Positions 33,201 to 40,605 of a stretch of DNA of 64,000 nucleotides are shown piece by piece. Both the position numbers and the translations under genes were made by a program. Every line of letters begins with the position of its first letter. Position 1 is the first letter of the stretch. Below the pieces are notes generated by a model that saw only the letters and a program-made list of their open reading frames with translations, made no database searches and was not told where the DNA came from. Source of the DNA: Prorocentrum cordatum. Taxonomy: Eukaryota > Sar > Dinophyceae > Prorocentrales > Prorocentraceae. The stretch spans positions 86,967 through 150,966 of the forward strand of contig CAUYUJ010019094.1 in the NCBI GenBank assembly GCA_963575745.1. The letters run 5' to 3'.

Positions 33201-34266
33201 GGATCGCATCGGCGAGGTACGCCAGGGCGTCTTGGTCGGGTGGGGGAAGGCCTCTTGGTAGTAAGGCGTGGGCCCGTGAGAGGTATGGCGGCAAAGGTGC
33301 CGTGAAAGCTTCAGGGCCGACAAGCTGGGCACGAGCACCCTGGTATTCCAGAAGGAGGCCAAAGTAACGGGTGGAATACTCGCGGCTGCCTTGGATAAGA
33401 GTGAGGTTGCGGTTTGTGCGCTGTCTGTCGAGGCCCGCTCTATACCAGATGTCCTCGCACATGTCGAGCGCGGTGAGCTGGCGCAGGGCGTCGGTTGTGT
33501 CCTCAGAGTCCTCCTGGAAGAGGTGATCGTACTGTGGCAGATGAAGCGTCGCCAGGATGTACGGGACGCAGTCCTCGAGCCATGCCCAGAACACGTCCTG
33601 GTGGTCCTCACCTGGTGCCCACGCCGCAGCACACGGTATGAGCCGGGCACGGATCATCATCAGGTGCCAGAAAGCAGGGTCCTCCTCGGGTTCGCCCCTA
33701 GCGCACAGGGGGGTGGTGAGACCCGTGGGGCAATAGCGGGGCACGACAGCGGGGCTGAAGCCGCCACTGCGTGCCTGGCCTATATCAACGTCCCCGTCAA
33801 GGATCTGCTGCACCGCAGTCGAGGCCACGCTGGGGGTGGATTTCGATGCATGTGTCGTAGTTGACAAGGGCGTGCATGCGCTCACGATGGCGCCCAGCGG
33901 TCCGTTGCCGCACGGACCCGCGGCTACGGTGCTGTTCACGATCGGGTCCAAAATGGTGCAGTGATCGTACTTGTAGATGCTGTCATCGTAAAGGTAGAAA
34001 AGAGTCCCACGTTCAGCGTGTCGCAGGAAAACCTCACCTCCATGCTGGGGCGCACCGCCTGAAGACGGGTGTGCTCCAGCGAGCGAGGGGAGGGCCAGGC
34101 TGCAGGCAAGGCGCCACATGATGGCGAGGCCTGGCGGGCGGCGCGAGCGATGAGCCAAAAGCTGCATGTCAGCACGCATCCTCAGATACCCCTGCATGCT
34201 CATGTACATTGCAACAATCACGCCCCCTGCAAGATGACGGGTGTCCCAACACCAGATAGCTTGCAC
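21223..34266 (-). CDS. LINE ORF2 polyprotein: endonuclease, reverse transcriptase, RNase H with large N-terminal extension
   Basis: A 4347-codon frame without a stop. APE-type endonuclease at about residues 2440-2710: SLNITS (Asn), ALQETR (Glu, about 2475), MDANTN (Asp and Asn, about 2623), SRIDYII (Asp, about 2676) and SHVGL (His, about 2703). Reverse transcriptase at about 3130-3400: LDRQKCFDYL (motif A, about 3230), LQGSSWSLDD (motif B) and FVDDS (motif C, about 3319). A Cys-Cys-His-Cys cluster starts at CRYC (about 3659). RNase H at about 3755-3910: ATDGACTN (Asp), LAETLA (Glu), FVDNQA (Asp) and RQADALA (Asp), so all four acidic residues are present. The first 2440 residues match nothing I can name with certainty. 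They contain possible membrane segments (about 591-612 and 697-719), a putative ADP-ribosyltransferase-like stretch (about 1020-1080) and a Cys-rich block (about 1508-1560). The start at 34266 follows ORF1 by 114 bp; a later start near 27054 would give the enzymatic part alone. It should convert element RNA to DNA at a nicked chromosomal target. Confidence 0.85.
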   Translation of the reverse strand: MQAIWCWDTRHLAGGVIVAMYMSMQGYLRMRADMQLLAHRSRRPPGLAIMWRLACSLALPSLAGAHPSSGGAPQHGGEVFLRHAERGTLFYLYDDSIYKYDHCTILDPIVNSTVAAGPCGNGPLGAIVSACTPLSTTTHASKSTPSVASTAVQQILDGDVDIGQARSGGFSPAVVPRYCPTGLTTPLCARGEPEEDPAFWHLMMIRARLIPCAAAWAPGEDHQDVFWAWLEDCVPYILATLHLPQYDHLFQEDSEDTTDALRQLTALDMCEDIWYRAGLDRQRTNRNLTLIQGSREYSTRYFGLLLEYQGARAQLVGPEAFTAPLPPYLSRAHALLPRGLPPPDQDALAYLADAILHHPTDMQPLVEAELAAAPMEPLNPPPPAGLAQHATGDQAADDPVPWLPQHIAASDISDTPLDSFHASDDISNISLGSVHVDDSQDDMETQDRDGTTPPGDTAQRDRDSEPHLGHTSSHSSPPNNSAQADPCAQLNDAEGVTAADATSHTTASPAHASPCSGGFSPAAALAGPGHPQTAGGSTTPYTSVYRVNVTDSNPSVIDHWQADIDNDPIDDEYPDASGSHEPQHSAAASRHCGCLICLFVATYAIVIAMPYKDQIDGYLPTPSRDPSYRQRRRRKATAPGPSVPTTSRRTTTYNVTSALWATLKWTSVKLRDSVSGGASAVGVGLGGVLKWASGKLGAIATGGVVCGLLLVSAKLLAQGAVGHVGARICARALDSSTAQWCLRCCQPSRRPRDEATYTMPCTLADEHDDQHVHALRHPLLQEHYAAAVAAAVADVTTATTAAIVEVTAAVSRASSVTPRSTSPSPRDGSKSGAAYGNLPTNEDATAHGSDTEARETRECTHDSPWSIFRHADARGSSPDADTQPPRRRARYASPDRPQAPSGPGMPYTALKPPTRNLRNTIQRDPAVPVPPKSILNALYQNGFALGNSGVSTEDIKDALRLHDHPRFTHDPTLQALGPWTDIMQRPPNRLTWVLEDSGGNSGETIFPYLTWDLRQPTTDAPTVFWHGTRGDLAARLAASGGHLLPGPRREAKGRTGTNVGRTYVSVHPSLAAWYAMPPHPPYSLEDDTLAWGPIALWMCEATQPPRGENRHNFVKGEAHGARLIYPRVLSLLIRMDWCAPTEAASRCRALPHAYGMGDCAHALHIAGYDHPDLREAAEAHDQEASTRRRPAIAAAWPPPQALYSPEAARVWAKQHYDTEAATRDDPNQPRPRVSLHMLQLDPKPLIDLVYTGLQAVPVRGHPDARGSRPSGSSPGAASGPPRTYKSGTALAHSPDRSSTSSGADERRTPSLISAAAALARGRARPRRSASRSSRQSGGNSTSDNSGIETWEHIETEEEPTAYHVLAYHVRDVRTRVNAPGIEVWLDPGDHHDGAYLPWGTTVMGHRVIDPAVAGRDGWVILHHDHGDTTTKLWAPTQVHVKADDTWRTVMVPADMGPQWIKCHAEDARLPAEVVRTTGQSWFADVWPLWDRPRPHPDDPGTNEHALPPLPGRWSCLQCRFQCCQYCAARRNTQLGTSGQPTCPDCARSGLRTLMDWSTDYSCNSWTCAYSTNNRDSDTCCLSSRCPHPPSPHSLLDVRATGMPPHILARQFGNAPALHDLKEPPRAPSGPGGEPPQPGQAGYQGQWYFPPKPRRVPRQGLPDGTRRPPGFTGTGMPEEPFPDQPLWREGYVLFGPHQALKEEFTFNKTVRRPYSLAITNMYRDRVTVRTVCESIAERIHTTRTRWRDVVLYWDAEGGPGPQALDYDMRLCDAMVSRATTEAELNHDRSNRGSFCLYGPAHQRAVNITAISEPQNIDYMEHVRRYSPVGGTYPDHAFEHVYRGWQRPDVPTILPDTRPLSRADWQRHQQHQQRIQQRDQRDAGQPGTPRYRSPARVPTGGNTAYGGVAAYYRGPIGARPAAAGAAASSYGHAPHARVHPAVIGYPRAPVQALPRATSPVPGSTRAWGHYSGRHDGTSSNQPAVITPAASAQGAATNRGRTGRPEGWRDANVRAWQPRQHTPPPNVAAALRPAQAKPAPPERERQPLAPLVLTYIQAHHSASPRHSEGSAHHVSPRPDAVDPDQATATAEGGTSASRQPSPSPCAAPIRSPSRADSERANAQATSPRDRHTGGRVPRSRSCSRHSSRKAPGSSTSSPPRETQADGRAPEVVPRFGASVIEPGQVDLEPTPSTDHEPPLPTRVIVPIDEAPTFDPFKNKYRVKNLAAGFGGGSPLSPQSRGGAPATSAAAAAAAAPRGISPVRNVGLTAAGMDEAQRQASDRAARAVPPDAAHQDTDGAGAPPQDGPAVSRAQYMRVRCAAAAPSRRRWFAFAFVFGRTDRGVASLSLCCRLTSPPLVPYGTGVRRIFRDSFTDVYEPPLAQCRPCPAYTSGLTAASAPVKLIHRNAMSSYCGQAFYLGEGQADLHRAGRANPSSTDGDGPGRSIHLVSLNITSLSANWPTITALGVDHNAAVIALQETRHAKPTRQAIATSAANPHHGGYHASLGPDLDLARAQRRAAHGGTDHTVVGNTGASGGVAILSKDAIVDSTVDDTAPCIVALKAKKRWHEAFLPLCTQHRRRRRRNNHGPAGIYIASLYGIAGGDSTDLFRLADCAAARVGSAPYFICMDANTNIDDNPHLLHMLQHGWFNVAEGTPDHTMHTYGNIPDWDRVTKCPRTSRIDYIIANQAARSLVTDFCYLRDLPAKSHVGLQVTLDLSRLDHTARRLLAPTPYPPNDGAHEGHELQALGTLIAGRYQDRMEQADTRDDVERMFALANEASHEYHLTRLRDLPPPPPDHPKKKPPTMHGLTPMFEERPVVPRAFPTYGASTIHMNRLRKLHRQLCELRFIGQHHHLDCRAIPPYLAQRIDCTWTAARLLCHKLRPTVLLDFPEAWTPDEPAPHGEHLDVLIQHLDLELARRANRAKAERIKIWAEGVREPSGRKAAIYARAADSSPTAYLRTPTTPDDTQLHCDTNAFKPDKASTDDSDADTEAGGFSPSDGSSPDTDNDEDHTREPPPAQVPDILPANAIVANTKDMLKLMVDTWEPILGRYRARAGHDAEAMPTWADFYDEYRQELPTPSPATPFHLTDDQLIHFIRTRSPRRAGGLDGWTTKEAKELPDDILRLFASVLRAMQRTGTIPEPLLHVPNPCLRKGRGELPTDQRLLSVLSVWMYAWEAPAYRSLTDWRKGWTHATSFGAVPKATIGDVSTSLALRIEHARALLLPLAGAALDRQKCFDYLITDICLNLALHAGCPQDIVTVRRNFYSRHKRYIRMNGAYSKELARTNGHLQGSSWSLDDIKLLMCVWTKRQHRYVPRSLSTTFVDDSNSTTHTAPELQKSLDETAKFDRFSGQRIHPGKVAGWALTDELHTAVTQLTLAERPLRVVDSFKLVGSYINAEAAPAPAALNLTATADARVRRATSRLPRIGKLPSPMLIKARHARSLAASVCTTGTDIQAPSGPVKTAYNHALKAAIRPKGNRWVEFWTLMAVCVPGHALEIDAITQREVFLCLRRQVNRDATLCGLVRDLQHHVQTLFGGGPVGRLVQTLQQLRWTWPTFGIMYDDWGCQISWLNLPQNAFLHMLRASQRRAFLRKIKPRRHDLGHLASVRQGLDLFASTWLARTKGAAKCNAWQLALLLNYLSGGDHTQQRRSRSNTSADPSPICRYCDEEEETQEHTVRDCKCWARERFPLTTLISDEQWARLPPHTRHCGLFDEDPALLDLQADLARDPLPQPIPRPPPEGDPAASAQDSYTTYLDHDTGWTWVYAATDGACTNQAIPLLARAGYGVYYGIDHRMNYSARVHGITQNAQLAETLAIVHLTACAERPVHVFVDNQAVVDGFQSIIDGHSPPQGTHVELWEKIHRCVMAKPNMFRVEKIASHLGDMGIDLGLIGPIAEEFNRQADALATTAARTHNLPDDIVEAAKTRHRQATVLHGVAVAIYERRHRTLPLPHRRAGFTAAELNKMEPNPLLSDQAPPAAGPDIPQNPDELWAEAQRAIFDEQEDDPFGFGGGLDFLGDGPASANPAPSGTRTAPSTPPLRAAAHPHDNAAHFQDADEQEDDLFSFGGGSDALDDGPASENPAPSGNLSIPTATPSPRATSPTYDDIGHRQDADHDLGDPRGLSGIEDAPPIPHAADHAALPRRQPSTRPTSEPLHGIMIGPTAQTTPPPHRRQPAGAASAPPQGTKPDRPSCPVHASIVAEREEAALPTSRGVALAAPALGSRVPLQSPFKGDGRQRTGCRTTLVHHLDRRTEDLASVSRLSAAGTEQPPLTDRETELSQAMAALQQRCVALAADLAAAQARQGPLLQRLHSAGRAFAELLTASPDGAVPSLTIQAMLSSFRGAPPGAPR
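30990..31210 (-). other. Putative ADP-ribosyltransferase-like segment within ORF2
   Basis: Within ORF2, FWHGTRGDLAARLAASGG (from residue 1024) is followed about 35 residues later by GRTYVSVHPSLAAWYAMPP (Tyr at about 1063). An HGT motif followed by a Y-V-S plus small/aromatic helix is typical of the PARP/ART-like fold, where the His and Tyr contact NAD. No clear third catalytic Glu is identified, so activity is uncertain. Fold assignment is an inference from motif spacing. Confidence 0.35.
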
Positions 34267-34380
34267 GTGCTGCTGCCAAAACTGACATGATATGACAAGA
34301 AAGAGATACGACGCGAAGAGAGAAGAGATGCCTCTGAAGGCGCTTCCTCGGAGGGCTGAGGCAGGCTCTCTGAGGCACCT

Positions 34381-36951
34381 TCAATAGGGTTCCTGAGTGA
34401 CCCGACCCTTGTCTTTGCCTTTGTCAGCCCCTGGGGGCCCCGTCCCTGGGGTGACCTGGCCTGGCTGGTCGATCCACCCGCAGACAGCCACGGGATCGGC
34501 AACTGATGCAGCTTCCTCCTTTTTTGTTTCGAGAGTGGCCACCTGTGGCAGGTGGATGGTGCCCCCCGTGAGGTGCCCGAGGAGGGCCTGGATGTCGCCA
34601 CGCAGTGCAGCAGCTTCGGTGGTTGCCGTCTGTTGCTGGGTGACGACGGTGGCAAGCCCTCGTTCCAAACCTGAAACGTGCTCCGTGAGTGTGGCCTGGG
34701 ATGAGAGAACGCCCGCAAGCTGAACCTGCATGTTATCCACCGTGTTGGCAAGCAGCTCGTGCTGTTGTTCCATGTGTTGGATGCGGGTCGTGGCGGCATC
34801 TGGCAGTTTAGGGGCCGTTGCGAAGCGTTCGCCGAAGGTGTTGAGTTCGTGAGATGCCACGCTGTATTCATCACCTGATGAGAGGATCTCGACGTCGTCA
34901 GCGTCGCCTGGTACCTCGGCGGCTGTGGCAGCGTCCCCTTCCGTGTGGCCCCCACCTTCAGCCGCCACCGTGCCAAGCTGCGGGTCATGACCACCTGATC
35001 CTTGGACGGCCGTCTGCTCGGCAGCTCCATCCGTGCCGTGCGGGGGTGCAGAGGAGCTGCGGCCTGGGGCGCCGTGTGATCTTGCGTGCGGCGTGGCGTC
35101 GCGTTTCCCACTGGAGGATCGGTGGCGCTTGGCTAAAGGCTCCTCCTTGGGGATCAGGAGCGGTGCGACGCCCTTGCCTTTGGGCGTGGCAGTCATGAGG
35201 TCGTGGAGGTAAGGGCTCTGGGCCGCTTTGGTGAGGAGTGTGCCAGTGGCGGGGCTGAAGCCGCCACCACGGGCTGGCGGCGTCACAGGCTCTGTGATAG
35301 TGGTAGGGGTGACAATGGTAACGTTGTCCCTCTTCGGCACCACCTCAGCCAACGGGGCCTCGGTGATGCTCCACGGGATGGGGCACCCTGCGACCTGTAC
35401 CGTATATGTGAGTGGGGGACGATGGGCGCGCACTAAGGCAAACTGAGCCGAAGTGGCTGGGTCCCAGGCGGTGTGGTAGACCTCACAGTCCCATTTAACG
35501 GACGGGCCCGTGAGAGTCTTAGCGAGCTGGGTCAGCGTGGCGTGGCGTGCCGCAATGCCAGTGATGCGGTAGCGCGTCTTGGCGAGGGTGGCTTCGCAGC
35601 CACGGATGCTGACGGCAGCAGCCTTGGCGGCGTCTGACCCTCGTGCAACACGGATCCCCAATAAGCCTGACTTGCCGTGCCTGACGACTCCTAGGGCCTT
35701 GAAATCCACCGACTTCTGGAACGCATCTGCCATCGTGATGGGCTGGTCCTCAGGGAACCACACGGTCTGGTACTTGTCTGCAGTGGGCTCGTCTGCACCT
35801 ACGTTGCTGAGGTCGTAGGTGGCGCCGAGTTGCCCTGAACCCGCCAAGACCTTGTCAACCGCTTGAAGACTGACGCCGAAGGTGGCAGCCAGGGACCTCT
35901 TTCCGACGCCCGATCCATACCTGCCTAGGCTTTTGCAGGGTTCGAGGATGGTGACGGCTTTAAAGTTGCCGTGGAAGAGGGCCTTGAAGGTGTCCTGGAG
36001 CTGACTATCGAGCTCCTGGCGGCGAGCGTCTTTCTTGGACTCCCTGTGCTTTTGGTTTTGGCGCGCCTTGTCCTGTGGAGCGGAGTCCCCTCGGAAAGGA
36101 CCCTTGGCGCGTGGACCACCGTTCACGGGGGCACCTCCCGAGAACTGGTCCTCGAAGGCCTGATGCATGGAGGGGACTGCGGCGATGGCCTCGGTTTCAT
36201 GTATGGTCGCCCGAATCCAGCATACGTGGTCGGCAGGGTCGATGGTGGCGACGGCTACTTTTTCCGTGCAGGCGACTTCCTTGGTGCCCAGCTGGTACAC
36301 GGTCACGGGGACGTGCGTGTGGACCACTTTGGGCGCCTTGGGGTGACGCTTCAGCACGGGGACGGCGAGCTCGGTACCGACGTAGTTATCGTTTTTTGGG
36401 CCCATGACAGCAATCGCAAGCTGACCCGTGGTACGCTTACCCTGCTCGAGGTGGTGTTGCAGCAGCCGTTCACCGCTCTCGTAGTCGTGGAGGCTGATAC
36501 TGGGCTTGTACGTCTTGCCGTCGTCAAGTGATGTGGGTTCGGCGAGGACTGGGACCTTCCAAAAGGCCGGGTCCAAGGCAATGAATTGGGCGTCCGCAGC
36601 CTGAAGACGTGCGGACGCAGCTGGTGGGTGTGATGTGTCACCACCAATGCGCTTAGGCTTGCTGCGCTGGTGGTGATCCAGCGTGTAGCTGATCTGGTTG
36701 GCGGCACACATGCGGATCAAGGCACTGCCGAGCTTCTTTGTGTTGGTCTTGTGCATGTCGTACGTGGCCTGAAGCTCGTCCGCGTTCAGCTCGGCAAGCC
36801 CGTTGTATGCGGCCGTGGGGCGGTCAGACCCCGCTTGCTTGAAAGCTGCGATGCAGTCCTGCTTGCGTTGGAGGAGAGACCCTTCAGCAGCAGGACGTGA
36901 GCTCGGAGGCTGCTTGGAAGAGCGACGGCGCTCCGGCTTACTGGGGGCCAT
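34381..36951 (-). CDS. LINE ORF1 protein with C-terminal coiled coil
   Basis: An 856-aa protein encoded first in the giant retrotransposon. The N-terminus is basic and Ser/Pro-rich (MAPSKPERRRSSKQPPSS). A Lys/Arg-rich stretch lies near residues 275-315 (KDARRQE). The middle holds a globular region with VRHGKSGLLGIRVARGSDAA (about 430-450), which resembles the RNA-binding portions of other dinoflagellate-type retroelement proteins; I cannot name a specific fold. Residues about 718-797 form a clear heptad-like coiled coil (MEQQHELLANTVDNMQVQL and onwards), as in many LINE ORF1 proteins that oligomerise on RNA. It lies 114 bp upstream of ORF2 on the same strand. One copy of the GGGCTGAAGCCGC motif sits inside it (35252-35264) and is read as GGFSPA. 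The start at 36951 is the first ATG after the AG-tract boundary. Confidence 0.75.
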   Translation of the reverse strand: MAPSKPERRRSSKQPPSSRPAAEGSLLQRKQDCIAAFKQAGSDRPTAAYNGLAELNADELQATYDMHKTNTKKLGSALIRMCAANQISYTLDHHQRSKPKRIGGDTSHPPAASARLQAADAQFIALDPAFWKVPVLAEPTSLDDGKTYKPSISLHDYESGERLLQHHLEQGKRTTGQLAIAVMGPKNDNYVGTELAVPVLKRHPKAPKVVHTHVPVTVYQLGTKEVACTEKVAVATIDPADHVCWIRATIHETEAIAAVPSMHQAFEDQFSGGAPVNGGPRAKGPFRGDSAPQDKARQNQKHRESKKDARRQELDSQLQDTFKALFHGNFKAVTILEPCKSLGRYGSGVGKRSLAATFGVSLQAVDKVLAGSGQLGATYDLSNVGADEPTADKYQTVWFPEDQPITMADAFQKSVDFKALGVVRHGKSGLLGIRVARGSDAAKAAAVSIRGCEATLAKTRYRITGIAARHATLTQLAKTLTGPSVKWDCEVYHTAWDPATSAQFALVRAHRPPLTYTVQVAGCPIPWSITEAPLAEVVPKRDNVTIVTPTTITEPVTPPARGGGFSPATGTLLTKAAQSPYLHDLMTATPKGKGVAPLLIPKEEPLAKRHRSSSGKRDATPHARSHGAPGRSSSAPPHGTDGAAEQTAVQGSGGHDPQLGTVAAEGGGHTEGDAATAAEVPGDADDVEILSSGDEYSVASHELNTFGERFATAPKLPDAATTRIQHMEQQHELLANTVDNMQVQLAGVLSSQATLTEHVSGLERGLATVVTQQQTATTEAAALRGDIQALLGHLTGGTIHLPQVATLETKKEEAASVADPVAVCGWIDQPGQVTPGTGPPGADKGKDKGRVTQEPY

Positions 36952-37327
<376 letters not shown>

Positions 37328-38077
37328 GAAACTTGGGTTCCTTTCCATGCGCTGCAGGCGTCGTGGAATTGGGGCCCTGACGGGCATTCGCATTTCTGCC
37401 GTGCCCGATCCCGAGCCGGCGCGCTCGCCTCTCCCTCGCCGCGCCCCGCCAGGGCAGGGCGGCCGCGGACGGCGTGGGCGGCGCGTCCGAGCCTTCGCTT
37501 CGCAGCTCGGTCTCGCCTTGGGCGCCAAAGGCCGCCCTGCTCCCGGAGGGGCCCTCGGCTCGCCCGCCGTCGCGCCCTCCGTGGGCGAAGCGCTGGAGGC
37601 GCCCGCCGGCCGGCCCGCCCCGCCCGCCCCGCGGCCTCGGGGTCGACCTGCGGGTGGGCCGCGCAGCCCGTCGGCGGCGCAACTGCGGGCCGCCCACCGC
37701 GGCGCGCGATCTCGGCCCGACCATCTGCGGGCGTCGGGCGGCGAAGGCCCGCTGAGAAGCTCGGCGCGCGCAGATCCAGATCGCCCGCCCGCTCCGCGCG
37801 CGAGGCGCGGGGTCGCAATGGGCCACCTGGCCCCCCGGGCGCTCGACGAGGCGGCCGCCCCCTATATCTGGGCGCGAGCAGCTCGTCGAGGGCGCCTCGA
37901 GCTCGGCGGGCAGCTCCCCGCCAGCGCCCCCGGCGCGCCCGCCGCCAGGGCCTCTCCAAGAGTCATGATGCGCCAACCTTCTTTAGCCAGGATCACCAGA
38001 CAGAGTCTCGAGCGCCGGGAGACCACCGAAGCTGGAGCTAGGGTTCTCACGCGTCGGGCCCTGGAGGCGATGCTCGT
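37328..38077. other. GC-rich non-coding sequence
   Basis: No domain is recognised in any of the overlapping Arg/Pro/Ala-rich frames. Confidence 0.4.
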
Positions 38078-38156
38078 TCGACGCCGTTGCGATGCTTTTC
38101 TGGGTGCCCGAGATTACTGCTGCGATGTGGTCTTTGCGCACGGTGGGGGCAGCGTG
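38078..38156. repeat. Dispersed repeat M, copy 1
   Basis: About 80 bp around GATGCTTTTCTGGGTGCCCG and GATGTGGTCTTTG. It aligns with 57247-57333 (GATACTTTTCTGGGTGCTCG and GATGTGGTCCTTA). Confidence 0.65.
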
Positions 38157-39145
38157 ATCCAAGGGGGCCCCCGAGCTGCCCCGAGCGGCCCCCGCCGTGG
38201 CCGCTCGCCGGCCCGATCGCGGCCCGCCCTCTGGGAGCGGGTCAGTGGCCGGCAGCGGCGGCGACCTCTAGTGTGCTCGGTGCTCGACGCTCGGCCGCCC
38301 GAGTTGCTCCGCCCCCGCGCCGGGGGCGCTGCCCGGCCGCCCCGCGCGGGGGGGCCCGCTCGGATGGGCCTGTGGGCGCTGCAGCTGACCGCGTCGGAGA
38401 ACGCGACCCCGTCCGAGACCGGGGAGTTCGACGAGCCGCTGGGCGGGGGCCCCGCTGTCTCGGTTCCGAGCTGGCCGCGCCGGCGTCTGGCCGCTCGACC
38501 CGCGGCCCGTCGCCCCTCCGTCGGCGAGAGAAGAGCGACCTGTTTCCCGCCTGGCTTCAGAAGGCCCCCGACGAGGCGCAACGTCTGGGGCGGGGGGCGG
38601 CGCGCGACATCGGCTCGCTGATCTTGGCGATGCCTTGCGGCGCGCCGCGCGTTCGGGCCAGTGGCTCGCCATCGAGCTCTTAAGTAGGTCACGCAATTTC
38701 GCCAAGACTTGGCGCTGCGTCGCTGCTCTGAGGAAGGGTTTTCGTTGTTGAAACTGATGCGCGTCATCGGCCACGTCGCGATCTCTGGGCTCTGGTCCGC
38801 AGGATTCGGGGGCTCATCCGTGCGGGCATCCTGGCCGCAGTCTGGATCGCCTCTCCGTGCCCTTGTTTTTTTGCGCTGTCTCTTTTCGCTTGTCCGCTCC
38901 CGAACAGCGCCCTTGGGCCCCCCTGACTTGTCCCCCCCGGATCAACGCTCTGTTAATGTAGCAGATCAGTTCTGTAAGATGGCGTCCAGTCCGGCCGATC
39001 TCTGTCGGGAGCTACAGGCTCTGTGCGTGGTGGAGGGCCCCAATGTCAGCCTCCTCTGGGACGTGCCCTCGTTTGTATGCGTGGCCGCAGCCCTAAGGAC
39101 ACGGTAGCGCATCACCGACTATTGTGATTGGGGGGCTCCCTTCTA
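38157..39145. other. GC-rich sequence, no confident gene
   Basis: A long Arg/Pro-rich frame runs through to about 38621 without any recognisable domain. The remainder is unique sequence. Confidence 0.35.
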
Positions 39146-39393
39146 GGCCTCCGAGATGGGGTCGGAGTAGATGGGGTCGGAGGATCGCGCCGCATCGCCG
39201 ATGCATCGACGATGCGGCTCGATGCGGAGTCCGATTTTCTCTACGCCGACGTCGCCGATACATCGCCGACGTCGACGCCTCATCGCCGGTGTATCGCCGA
39301 TGCATCGCCGATGCATCGCCGATGTATCGCCGATGTATCGGCGATGCGGCGCGGTCCTCCGACCCCATCTACTCCGACCCCATCCAGGAGGCC
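39146..39393. mobile_element. Family F palindromic inverted-repeat element
   Basis: Two arms of about 55 bp are near-perfect inverted repeats. The left arm reads GATGGGGTCGGAGTAGATGG then GGTCGGAGGATCGCGCCGCA. The right arm reads TGCGGCGCGGTCCTCCGACC then CCATCTACTCCGACCCCATC. The outermost GGCCTCC/GGAGGCC also pairs. The centre contains tandem CATCGCCGATG units, themselves partly palindromic. MITE-like, no coding capacity. Confidence 0.75.
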
Positions 39394-39649
39394 TTTATCC
39401 CTGGCGCCTGACCATCCACCTGCCTTGTGAAAGTATACCTCGCCGGAATGTAGGTCGATCGATTTGCTTTTTCTCAGGCACGCAAGCATCCGTGCGGCAT
39501 CAACACTAGCAAACTTGCCGAACCATATCCCATGCGCCTATGCGCTGCCTTCTCGTCTTGTTTCGCTGCTGCGCCCTGCGGACTGCCTGGCAACCACTTC
39601 AGCTCTCGTATAGAAGGCCCACGGCCAGATGGCACGGTGGAGCGCTTCG

Positions 39650-40062
39650 GAATAGTCATCTCGTGCGCTCGAGTGAGGCAGGCCCCCAGTTTCGCTCGAG
39701 CGCCGGTCGTTGTTCTGGAGAGCCTGAGCTGCCAGGCGTGCTCCTCCACGCGAGTGACTACTCAACTGTCGTCCGTTCTCGAGGGACAAGACACACATGC
39801 TAAGCGTTTGCAGCATTTTTGTTCGCCCGCGTGTTCCAGGAGGGTTGGCCGCTGAGGAGGTCGCCTGTGAATGCCCCTTCTGGAGCTCTCTTAGCTCATG
39901 GCCCACCATCTACCTCCCGGGCGGATGTGCGGTGAAGAATCAGCTCGACGGGGTAATCCTGTTGTGCGCTCGAGTGTGTGAGGCCCCCTGTCTCGCTCGA
40001 GCGTCGGTCGCTGTTCTGGGGGGCCTCGGCTGCCGGGCTTGCTTCTCCACGCGATGTGCGTC
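39650..40062. repeat. Duplicated 115-bp segment flanking repeat L
   Basis: The block around GTGCGCTCGAGTGAGGCAGG ... TGTTCTGGAGAGCCTGAGCT at 39650-39765 recurs, diverged, at 39952-40062 (GTGCGCTCGAGTGTGTGAGG and TGTTCTGGGGGGCCTCGGCT). Repeat L copy 2 lies between them. Confidence 0.75.
39800..39902. repeat. Dispersed repeat L, copy 2
   Basis: Shares GTGTTCCAGGAGGGTTGGCC plus GCTGAGG with 12195-12295. Confidence 0.65.
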
Positions 40063-40605
40063 CTAGCTATCATCGGGCCTCGTGGGAAAAAAGGACTTAC
40101 GTAAACATGCTTTTAGGGTTCCGCGCGGAAGTCCTGGGTCGCGCTGGTAGCAGACTGATCTCAGGCGTCTAGATACTATTGCCGCTTGAAGCGAATGTTC
40201 AAATATCTCACAATGTTTGCCCAACCGGCCCAAAGTTCACACATTGTCCGTCGGGGCCGGGTCGGCCATTGGTAGCGTCCAAAACCCGGCGCTGGACCCC
40301 CCTAGCAGCCCTTAGCAGCGCTTCCAGCGCCGCGCTCGGCGCGCGCCGAGCGCGCCAGCAGACAGCGGGGTCCGCGCCGATCCAAGAAGCCCGCGCGGAC
40401 CTCCGATCATTGCAAGTGTACGTCGGTGACCAGCTTGTTCCCCACAGCCTGGGTGGGGCTCTTGTTTGTCCCAGAACGTCCTCTCCTTCTCCCTCCCGCC
40501 TCCCGCCTCCCATATCCATACCACGCCTACCACTCCAGCCTCCCATGTCCTACCGTGCCTGCCATTCCATACCATACCATACCATACCTACCATACCATA
40601 GTTAC
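40063..40605. other. Non-coding, contains a family K fragment
   Basis: At 40375-40412, GGTCCGCGCCGATCCAAGAA and GCCCGCGCGGACCTCC are the inverse complement of 44208-44246. A further short match, TCCGCGCGGATTTCTTGGAT, lies at about 46680. No gene is recognised. Confidence 0.45.

Noticed and set aside
37347-38621. A 424-codon plus-strand frame and a 396-codon minus-strand frame through the AG tract
   Set aside because: High GC and the AG repeat explain the lack of stops. No recognisable domain.
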